DNA of 11,455 bases, taken from NCBI GenBank assembly GCA_937864375.1, contig CALMJO010000306.1, forward strand, positions 1 through 11,455. The letters are read 5' to 3'. Shown piece after piece: positions 5,627 to 11,455 of this stretch. Each line of letters starts with the position of its first letter. Position 1 is the first letter of the stretch. The stretch is from an uncultured Spirochaetota bacterium (GTDB taxonomy: Bacteria > Spirochaetota > UBA4802 > UBA5368). Below the pieces are notes generated by a model, which saw only the letters and a list, made by a program, of their open reading frames with translations, searched no databases and was not told the origin of the DNA. The position numbers were made by a program, and so were the translations under genes.

Positions 5627-7576
5627 CTAGCGGGGCTGGAAGGCGGACTTCATTTCATCGATCGAGTACACGACGCGGCACTGAGGCAGGCTTTTCAGAA
5701 ATATGCGCCCGTAGCTCTTGCCCACAACCCGCGGGTCGAGCACCGCGACGATGCCGCGATCCTCCCTGCCCCGGATGAGACGCCCGAATCCCTGCCTGAA
5801 CTTTATCACCGCGTTGGGCACCTGGTATGCGTTGAACGGGTTCAGGCCCTGCTGCTCCAGGCGCTCCAGCTTGACCTGCACCGTGGGCCGGTCGGGCACG
5901 CTGAACGGCAGGCGCATCATGATCACCCCGCGCAGCAGGTCTCCCGGCAGGTCGATGCCCTGCCAGAAGGAGTGCGTCCCCATGAGCACCGAGCTGGGGG
6001 TGTCCAGGTAAAGCTCCATCGCCTCAGGGGCGGGATATTCTCCCTGGGCGAACACGGGATGCTCCACGATCCTCACGAGCTCGTCCTTCACCTCCTCGAG
6101 CATCCGGTATGAGGTGAACAGCACCAGGCAGTTCCCGTCAAGGTGGCGGATCACCTCGGCCGCGACCCTGGCAGAGTCGACGGCGTAGTTCTTCGCGCCC
6201 GGCTCGTCTCCCCCCTTCTGTAAAAACAGCACGACCTGCTCCTGGAAATCGAAGGGAGACTGCAGGAGGAGGTGACGGTACTCGGGTATGCCCAGCCTGT
6301 TGGCGATGAACGAGAAGTCCCCGTTCACGGCCAGGGTCGCCGAAACGTAGATGCATGAATCGTAGTGCGCAAATACCTCGCGCTCCAGCACGGGCGCGAC
6401 GTCCACAGGCTGTCCCTTCACCTGGATATCGCCCAGGAGCTCGTCCTCGCTGCGCTCGAGCCAGTAGACGTACTCGTCGGATTCCGAGTAGACCGCCGCG
6501 TTCAGGTTTTCGACCACCGAAAAAAGCCTGCCGCGCGCGATGTCGTATTCGATCTTCGCATAGGGCTCGTCAATCTGGTCCTCCAGGTCCTCGACCGTTT
6601 TCAGGAATTCCCTGCATGCGCCCACGAGCTCCCGTCCCTCCGTGAGCGGCTCGCGCACGCGCGCGCTGAGCTTCTGGCCGGGAAGGCGCCCGCGGACGCC
6701 CTCGAAAAACACGCTCATCTCGGAGGCGATCCGGTTGATCTGGGCGATCGCCCGTTTTCGTTCGGCCGCCGATTTCACGTTGGACAGGATGTGCCGCTTC
6801 GCGCCCCTCCGGTAAAACCGGGAAAGCACGTCCATCATGTCGGAATAGCTCACCCCGAAACCGAGTTGGTCGCCGGCGATGTCCTCGAGCGCGTGCGCCT
6901 CGTCGAATATGACCACGTCGATCCCGGGAAGGTAGGTGCGCCCCGAGGCGATGTTCGCGAAGAACAGGTAGTGGTTGAGGACGAGCACATTTGCGCGCGC
7001 CCATTCCTTGCGCGCCTGCTGGAATGCACATCCCTTCCCGTGGGGGCAGGAATTGACCGAGCATACGTCGGACTCCCGGCATATCTGCTCCCATAGCCCG
7101 GACCGGAGCCTCACGTCAAGCCGGGTGAAGACCTCCCCACCGTCGAACCTCTCCCTGAGGTCGTCGAGCACGCCCATGTCCTCGCGCGCGAATTTGCCGT
7201 GTGAAAGCATGGCCTCGTAGCGCATGCGGCAGGGATAGTTGGAGCCGCCCAGGCACAGGGCGTATGTGAATCCCTTTCCGCGCGCGCGACGGAGCGCCTC
7301 CTGGGCCAGGGGGATCTCCTTGTCGATGAGCTGTTTTTGAAGAGTGCGCGTTTCGGTGCTTATCGCGAGCTTCTTTTCGTTCTCGAGGCAGTAAAGGATC
7401 GCCGGGGCCAGGTACGCGATCGTCTTGCCCACGCCCGTGCCCGCCTCAACGAGCCCGGTCTCCTGCTCGACGAGCACCTCCTCGATGAAGCGCGCCATGG
7501 CGAGCTGCTCGGGGCGGTAATCGAAGCGTTCGCGCAGCACGGCGAGCGCGCCGTCTTTTCCAAAAATCGTTTCCAT
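5627..7576 (-). CDS. dinG: DinG/YoaA-type iron-sulfur DNA helicase
   Basis: This is a superfamily 2, XPD-like, 5'-to-3' DNA helicase that resolves R-loops and other replication or repair intermediates. Visible features are Walker A EAGTGVGKT (44-52); the Fe-S cluster cysteines C116 (GGSNYPC), C172, C177 and C183, whose 5 and 6 residue steps match those of E. coli DinG; the NHYLFF segment after the cluster (201-206); the DEAH box (225-228, VVIFDEAHALED); GTHSFWQGIDLPG (motif V); and QGFGRLIRGR (595-604, motif VI). There is no N-terminal exonuclease domain, unlike Gram-positive DinG. At 649 aa it is nearer to YoaA than to E. coli DinG, so the exact orthologue is open. The ATG at 7576 has no clear ribosome binding site. 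No terminator is obvious between its stop and the AOR leader, so some read-through into the AOR gene is possible. Confidence 0.93.
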   Translation of the reverse strand: METIFGKDGALAVLRERFDYRPEQLAMARFIEEVLVEQETGLVEAGTGVGKTIAYLAPAILYCLENEKKLAISTETRTLQKQLIDKEIPLAQEALRRARGKGFTYALCLGGSNYPCRMRYEAMLSHGKFAREDMGVLDDLRERFDGGEVFTRLDVRLRSGLWEQICRESDVCSVNSCPHGKGCAFQQARKEWARANVLVLNHYLFFANIASGRTYLPGIDVVIFDEAHALEDIAGDQLGFGVSYSDMMDVLSRFYRRGAKRHILSNVKSAAERKRAIAQINRIASEMSVFFEGVRGRLPGQKLSARVREPLTEGRELVGACREFLKTVEDLEDQIDEPYAKIEYDIARGRLFSVVENLNAAVYSESDEYVYWLERSEDELLGDIQVKGQPVDVAPVLEREVFAHYDSCIYVSATLAVNGDFSFIANRLGIPEYRHLLLQSPFDFQEQVVLFLQKGGDEPGAKNYAVDSARVAAEVIRHLDGNCLVLFTSYRMLEEVKDELVRIVEHPVFAQGEYPAPEAMELYLDTPSSVLMGTHSFWQGIDLPGDLLRGVIMMRLPFSVPDRPTVQVKLERLEQQGLNPFNAYQVPNAVIKFRQGFGRLIRGREDRGIVAVLDPRVVGKSYGRIFLKSLPQCRVVYSIDEMKSAFQPR

Positions 7577-7649
7577 CGCCGCTGAGAATCAATCCCCCGA
7601 TGAAATCTTCAAGCATTATTTAACGTGCGAACCGGCGCGGGCATTAGAT

Positions 7650-7676
7650 AAAAGAACACCGGCATGGCCGGTGTTC
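7650..7676 (-). terminator. Intrinsic terminator after the two outer-membrane protein genes
   Basis: GAACACCGGC (7654-7663) and GCCGGTGTTC (7667-7676) form a perfect 10-bp stem with a 3-base loop. On the minus strand the stem is followed by TTTT (7653-7650), as expected for an intrinsic terminator of the gene ending at 7704. On the plus strand no T-run follows. It also insulates dinG from the envelope genes. Confidence 0.8.
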
Positions 7677-7703
7677 GCGAACGTTATAGGGTGTCGTACC
7701 GGA

Positions 7704-8294
7704 TTAGAAGGTGATACCCACTCCAAGATACATGATGGGCGCCCAAGTCACGTCGGCATCGTCCGTTCCGCCGACCGGCTGCGAGAGGAACCCTCCGTCT
7801 ATATGGAAAATATAGCCGCCCTCGAGAGCTATCTGCAGTTCAACGCTCAGATCGATACCCATACCGTCGGCGGTTGTGTCGCTATAACCTATGGATTCCG
7901 TCTTGACATTCCTGTAGCCGATATTGAGCCCCGGCTTAAGAGCGACCCCGGGAGAAAGCAGAATGCGCGGCTTCAGGGACATGCCGAACTCGTACGTAGT
8001 GCAGTCAACCCCATCCGGAATGTAATAATCTTCCTTTATGGTGAACTTGGAATAGTTGCCGAATATGCCTACCGCGAACTTTGGAGCTACGTACATGTCG
8101 GCGAACGCGCGAAGGAAAAGGCTGCCTCCTTTATCAACATCAACATCCTCGATGCTGATCGTCCCCGGGAACCACATGCCCAGGGTAATTCCCAGGTCGT
8201 ACTCCTTGCTGGCTAGGTCTTCGGCGAGCGCCTGGGACAATCCAATCCCGCACAGCACCAGCATGATCAATAACGCATACTTGATAATCTTCAT
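7704..8294 (-). CDS. Exported small beta-barrel protein, putative outer-membrane protein
   Basis: The 196-residue product starts with a Sec signal peptide: KIIKY, a hydrophobic core (residues 7-19) and QALA ahead of a likely cleavage after Ala24. The mature part of about 172 residues alternates hydrophobic and polar residues, is rich in Gly, Tyr and Phe, and has turn-like charged stretches between strands. It ends in MYLGVGITF; a terminal Phe is the usual signal for the BAM outer-membrane insertion machinery. This is the size of an 8-stranded OmpW/OmpX-type barrel, but I recognise no specific family motif. A strong AGGAGGT lies 8 bases before the ATG. The gene starts 49 bp after the stop of the upstream putative outer-membrane gene, so the two probably form one transcript ended by the terminator at 7650-7676. 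Function unknown. Confidence 0.75.
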   Translation of the reverse strand: MKIIKYALLIMLVLCGIGLSQALAEDLASKEYDLGITLGMWFPGTISIEDVDVDKGGSLFLRAFADMYVAPKFAVGIFGNYSKFTIKEDYYIPDGVDCTTYEFGMSLKPRILLSPGVALKPGLNIGYRNVKTESIGYSDTTADGMGIDLSVELQIALEGGYIFHIDGGFLSQPVGGTDDADVTWAPIMYLGVGITF

Positions 8295-8302
8295 TTTTAC
8301 CT

Positions 8303-8309
8303 ACCTCCT
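8303..8309 (-). promoter_or_regulatory. Strong ribosome binding site of the small barrel gene
   Basis: AGGAGGT, a full consensus match, lies 8 bases before the ATG at 8294. It is the strongest ribosome binding site in the window and suggests high translation, as is common for outer-membrane proteins. Confidence 0.85.
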
Positions 8310-8343
8310 AAAGTTATTTATAAAATTCCTGATACACTAACAG

Positions 8344-9231
8344 TTATTCCGTATCGTCAGGGGGCGTGTACGTTTTAACTTCGGCCTTTTTTTCCGGTTC
8401 GGCTTTCATGTTGTCCCCCTTCTTCTCCCCGGCCGGGGTCGAGAAATGGTAGGTCAACGATACCACGTACGTTTTAAATCCTTTGTTGTCCCCGCTCGAA
8501 GACACCTGCTGGATGAGCGAACTGAGAGTAATATCCCACGGCACGTACACGATATCGATGCCGTAATAATATGCGGTTGCGGCCACAACGGACATGGATA
8601 GGGAAGCCGAACCTTCGGTTCCGCTCGTCTTTAGTTTGGTATCCCCTGCCAGCGAGGCAAACATGAAGAATGGGGTGAACACGAAGTCCGACTGCTTGAT
8701 CGCGAGCTGTATTCCTCCCTGAGGTCCCTTCATGGTGCTGGTGATATCCGCGGTCTGGTCGATCGAGCTCGTCTTGACGTCGATTCCCAGCCAGATCTTC
8801 GAAAACACGAATCCGCCGAATATAATCAGCGAAACCTTGTCGTCTTTAATGGGCTGGAATTCGAGATCGACGGGAACCGAAACCATCTTCAGGGTCATGT
8901 CGGCGCTCTTGCCAATATTCCCGGCCGAATAGAACGCCGATCCGCCAAGATCGATCGCCACGTGCTTCCTGAACGCATAGCGCCAGAAGGCATTGGCGCC
9001 GCCGCCGTACACGTCGACGCTGCCGTTCATCTCCGCTTCCGGGCTCTTGATATCGCCCGATAAATACATGAACGTCCCGCCAAGCTTGAGATCCTTGTCG
9101 CCCTCGCTGAACTCGTACCATGGAATGGGCGGAGGCGTAAACTGGAAGTTGGTCTGCTGGGCGAGCAGTGCCGCGGGGAGCAGCACGCAAAGGGTTACGA
9201 ATGAGCATACCAGAATTGCATGTCGCATCAT
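8344..9231 (-). CDS. Exported beta-barrel-like protein with a charged C-terminal tail
   Basis: The product is 295 aa with a Sec signal peptide: MMRHAI, a hydrophobic stretch (residues 6-23) and a likely cleavage after Ala24 in ALLAQQ. The mature part begins with a Pro-rich stretch (FTPPPIPWYEFSEGD) and continues with repeated amphipathic strands such as LKLGGTFMYLSG, VYGGGANAFWRYAF and VSLIIFGGFVFSKIW, consistent with an outer-membrane barrel. The last predicted strand is TYVVSLTYHF, followed by a tail of about 33 residues rich in Lys, Glu, Asp and Pro, so the usual terminal aromatic residue is not at the extreme C-terminus. I chose 9231 because GGAGG lies 5 bases upstream; the adjacent ATG at 9228 is equally possible, and a longer reading from 9354 (TTG) lacks a signal at its N-terminus. 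No specific family is recognised. It probably heads a two-gene operon with the small barrel gene. Confidence 0.75.
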   Translation of the reverse strand: MMRHAILVCSFVTLCVLLPAALLAQQTNFQFTPPPIPWYEFSEGDKDLKLGGTFMYLSGDIKSPEAEMNGSVDVYGGGANAFWRYAFRKHVAIDLGGSAFYSAGNIGKSADMTLKMVSVPVDLEFQPIKDDKVSLIIFGGFVFSKIWLGIDVKTSSIDQTADITSTMKGPQGGIQLAIKQSDFVFTPFFMFASLAGDTKLKTSGTEGSASLSMSVVAATAYYYGIDIVYVPWDITLSSLIQQVSSSGDNKGFKTYVVSLTYHFSTPAGEKKGDNMKAEPEKKAEVKTYTPPDDTE

Positions 9232-9236
9232 GAGGA

Positions 9237-9241
9237 CCTCC
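9237..9241 (-). promoter_or_regulatory. Ribosome binding site that fixes the start of the larger barrel gene
   Basis: GGAGG on the minus strand lies 5 bases before the ATG at 9231 and 8 bases before the ATG at 9228. It places the start directly at the signal peptide. Confidence 0.75.
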
Positions 9242-9320
9242 CGTTTTCTTTCTTTCAGTCCAGTCATGAGACTTGTTATATATGGACCGGGGCGCGCAGA
9301 TTCTCCCCGGCTCACATTCA

Positions 9321-9348
9321 ATTTTGCATCAGGAAACACGACTGTCAA
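9321..9348 (-). promoter_or_regulatory. Candidate promoter of the two-gene envelope operon
   Basis: On the minus strand TTGACA (9348-9343) is followed after 16 bp by CAAAAT (9326-9321), which matches 4 of 6 positions of TATAAT. The leader to the start at 9231 would be roughly 80 bases. A second AT-rich stretch (TATATAAC, near 9280) lies closer to the gene but has no matching -35. Confidence 0.45.
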
Positions 9349-9447
9349 GTGCAAATTCCCCGGGGATAAACGGTGTCCCGGGCGAAATCGAGCACACGCT
9401 CAGGCCCGGTTTGTAGAAATACTTTTCCATTAGGCGAGGGATACTTC

Positions 9448-9477
9448 GCGCCGGTTCTCTATGAAGCGAACCGGCGC
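9448..9477 (-). terminator. Hairpin after the DUF4389 gene, probable transcript end
   Basis: GCGCCGGTTC (9448-9457) and GAACCGGCGC (9468-9477) form a perfect 10-bp stem with a 10-base loop, four bases past the stop codon of the minus-strand gene. No T-run follows on either strand, so it is not a standard intrinsic terminator. It may be a Rho-dependent or 3'-stabilising structure. Confidence 0.45.
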
Positions 9478-9481
9478 CAGT

Positions 9482-11455
9482 CTACTCTATTCTAAAGGAG
9501 GGATAACGATCGACGAGCCCTGTCATGTACGAGGACACGTTTGCCGCGTACCCGAAATAGCTGACCATGAAGTTAAAGAGCTTGCGCGGCCAGCGCCTCG
9601 TCGCGACAAGCGCGATCAGGCCCACGAACGAGATGAGCGCTGCGCCCAGGCTCAGGAGAGCGAGGATGAGCAGGTGCGGGAGCACGGCGACGAGCATTCC
9701 CACGACCGTCGCGCGCAGGAGCGCCGTCCACCGCGAGCTGCGCACGGGAAAGATGACGTTAAGCTGGAGCGGGTAGTCGATGTTGGGCTTCCCGGCGTAC
9801 ATGGGCATCTCTTCCACCACGTCGGACGCGCAGGCGCCGATGGAGATCATGTAGCGCAGGGTTTTCTCCTGGACCTCGGCGAAATCTTCCTGCCATCCGC
9901 CGGTGAGCAGCGTGATCCAGGTATTGATCGATCCCAGGAAGGCCGAGAGAATGGAATAAATGAAAAGCACCATCAGGTGAGGCAGCAGTGCGATATGGTA
10001 TAGGAAGAAGAGCCTCAGGAGCGCGCCCACCCTTGAATACCCCAGCGAATGGTCGATCGAGAAATTAACCGCGCCGCCGGGCACCGTGTCGTGCGGGCCC
10101 GTTTCCTGTTCCATGCGTTCCGCGTCGTAGACCGATTCACGGCGCTCTCCCTCAAGATCCAGCAGGGTGTCGGGAGCCGCCGCCGCAATCCCGGCAGCGG
10201 TGCGCGCTGCCGGACGGACCGGCTCCAGTTCCTCGAACTCAAAACGGTCTATGTCGATTTCCGGGAGCTTACCGGCGTCGATCTCCTGCGACACGAGACG
10301 GTCTTCGCTTGAAGCGGTACCCGTGAGATCATCCAGCGTAAGCGTGGGATCTATCTCCTTCAGGTTAAGCTTGATGTCCTCCTCATCATCCAGGAACTCG
10401 CTTGGAACTTCTTCCTCCAGCGTCGACTTGATCTCATGTTCGCTCAGGTCGTCTATGCTGAGGCCCGTATCGTCGAGGGAAAGGCGCTCGTCTTCGTCGA
10501 CCTCGACCCCCTTCTTGAGCTCCTCTTCCTCTTCGAGGGAAATGTCGAGCGAATCAAGATCGATGGTAGTGCTCTCGTCGTCGTCGAGCCTCGCCGCTTT
10601 CCCGGGAGCCGCTTCCTTGACGAGCTCCTCGTCCAGCAGGAAATCGTCCGCGGGCTTCGCTTCCTTGAACACGGTCTTCCCGCCGGGCTCTTCCTCGAGC
10701 TCTATGTCAAGCGTATCCAGGTCGATGGTGATGCTGTCGTCGACGTCTTGCGCGGGCTTTTTGGTTGGCTCCTTGGAGAATATCTCGTCCGTCTTGATCT
10801 CGTCATCGAGGATTATCTCCTCGGGCAGGTCGAACTCCGCGAGGTCCGCCTTTCCCTTCGCGGGCTTTTTGGCGTCGGCGGGCGAACTGTAGGTCACCAC
10901 GTCGTCAAGGTTGAGATCGTCATCCATCGGGATAAACTCGTCGGCCTCGACGGGCTTCTTCTTCGCGGTCACCGCGGCGGGAGCCTTCTCGTCATCAATA
11001 AAACTGATGTCTTCGTACTCGTCCCTGGGCGCCGCCTTTTTGTGGTCCGCCGGGGCCTCTTCAAGCCCCGAGGCAAAGTCTTCCAGGTTGAGGGGCTCAT
11101 CGTCCGCGAACTCCGGTTCGGGCTCTTCCTTCGCCCTGGGCTTTTCCTTCGCGCTCCTGGGAGCGGGCAATTCATCGCTAAAATCAACCCCGAGGTCGTC
11201 CTCTGCTTCGAGCGGGGCGCCCGAAGCGGGAGCCTCGTCCAACGGCATTGCGCCAAGGTCCCTGTCGAGCAGGTCGCTGTCGAACGCGAGATCGTCCTTG
11301 ATTGGCGTCCTGGGCGCGCGCGCCTGGGGCTTTTCGGCCGGGAAATCATCGTCCTCCATGATCGCGGCGGGCTTGGCGGCCCGGGCCGGCGCCCCGGCTT
11401 CCGGCATCAGATCGAAGTCGTCGGCGGCGGGCGCGGATTTCTTCCGGTTGTCGAT
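9482..11455 (-). CDS. Acidic low-complexity protein with tandem DUF4389-type membrane domain, N-terminus outside the window
   Basis: The frame is open across the right edge; 657 residues are visible and an ATG at 11407 is probably internal, because the acidic sequence already runs upstream of it (ADDFDLMPE). Residues 1 to about 460 are low-complexity, dominated by Asp, Glu, Leu, Lys, Ala and Pro, with short hydrophobic-acidic motifs such as IDLDTLDIELEEE. The last 195 residues are a membrane region that matches DUF4389 by its ending (RRWPRKLFNF, then SSYMTGLVDRYPSF). It holds two similar halves, each with S-R-x-x-ALLR, a hydrophobic segment containing LPHL, and a W-x-x-x-F stretch: the first at about 9794-10036, the second at about 9494-9736. 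A long hydrophobic block lies at residues 583-619 and another at 485-508. No signal peptide is visible. Function unknown; a membrane-anchored scaffold with a long disordered cytoplasmic arm is plausible inference. Confidence 0.82.
   Translation of the reverse strand: MDNRKKSAPAADDFDLMPEAGAPARAAKPAAIMEDDDFPAEKPQARAPRTPIKDDLAFDSDLLDRDLGAMPLDEAPASGAPLEAEDDLGVDFSDELPAPRSAKEKPRAKEEPEPEFADDEPLNLEDFASGLEEAPADHKKAAPRDEYEDISFIDDEKAPAAVTAKKKPVEADEFIPMDDDLNLDDVVTYSSPADAKKPAKGKADLAEFDLPEEIILDDEIKTDEIFSKEPTKKPAQDVDDSITIDLDTLDIELEEEPGGKTVFKEAKPADDFLLDEELVKEAAPGKAARLDDDESTTIDLDSLDISLEEEEELKKGVEVDEDERLSLDDTGLSIDDLSEHEIKSTLEEEVPSEFLDDEEDIKLNLKEIDPTLTLDDLTGTASSEDRLVSQEIDAGKLPEIDIDRFEFEELEPVRPAARTAAGIAAAAPDTLLDLEGERRESVYDAERMEQETGPHDTVPGGAVNFSIDHSLGYSRVGALLRLFFLYHIALLPHLMVLFIYSILSAFLGSINTWITLLTGGWQEDFAEVQEKTLRYMISIGACASDVVEEMPMYAGKPNIDYPLQLNVIFPVRSSRWTALLRATVVGMLVAVLPHLLILALLSLGAALISFVGLIALVATRRWPRKLFNFMVSYFGYAANVSSYMTGLVDRYPSFRIE
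10526..10738 (-). repeat. Two copies of an acidic 17-residue motif in the DUF4389 protein
   Basis: Residues 240-256 (nucleotides 10738-10688) and 294-310 (10576-10526) share 13 of 17 positions, with the common core TIDLD, LDI and LEEE. Looser relatives follow (for example LSLDDTGLSIDDL) and precede (EIILDDEIKTDE). The copies lie 54 residues apart inside a disordered acidic region, consistent with repeated short binding motifs. Confidence 0.7.

Noticed and set aside
5415..5630. Possible 71-residue plus-strand gene in the AOR-dinG gap
   Set aside because: It reads through the G10 tract, has no ribosome binding site and its sequence is not protein-like.
745..7576. UvrD and DinG helicases as parts of a defence or repair island
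   Set aside because: They lie on opposite strands with unrelated genes between them, and both match housekeeping repair helicases. No nuclease, methylase or effector gene is near.
10167..10892. Long serine-rich plus-strand frame opposite the DUF4389 gene
   Set aside because: It is the reverse complement of the Asp/Glu-rich coding sequence, which yields Ser-rich text automatically.

Overview
The window reads as ordinary chromosomal DNA of a GC-rich diderm (Gram-negative) bacterium. The diderm inference comes from two adjacent signal-peptide-bearing proteins that look like outer-membrane beta-barrels. An aldehyde:ferredoxin oxidoreductase (AOR) suggests an anaerobic or facultative lifestyle with a tungsten or molybdenum pterin cofactor. 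The overall mix would suit a spirochaete or a deltaproteobacterial-type lineage, but nothing here fixes the phylum.

Left part, plus strand: the 3' end of a conserved uncharacterised protein (2-586) closed by two hairpins, the second a good intrinsic terminator; a complete UvrD/PcrA-type DNA helicase (745-2964); and a small stand-alone STAS-domain protein (3071-3430) with its own TTGACA-type promoter candidate and a clear ribosome binding site.

Right part, minus strand, listed left to right (so reverse to transcription): an AOR-family enzyme (3437-5386), convergent with the STAS gene with only 6 bp between them; a DinG/YoaA-type iron-sulfur helicase (5627-7576); two exported putative outer-membrane proteins (7704-8294 and 8344-9231), probably co-transcribed and ended by an intrinsic terminator at 7650-7676; and the 3' part of a very acidic, low-complexity protein with a tandem DUF4389-type membrane domain (9482 to the right edge).

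Functionally there are two DNA-repair or replication helicases (not in one operon), one redox enzyme, one regulator of the anti-anti-sigma type, and envelope proteins. I see no mobile element, CRISPR array, tRNA, rRNA or defence system. The most unusual gene is the acidic DUF4389 protein, and the oddest sequence feature is an abrupt AT-rich stretch in the first 50 bases. I did not find convincing evidence of an undescribed multi-gene system. No gap between genes exceeds about 250 bases.
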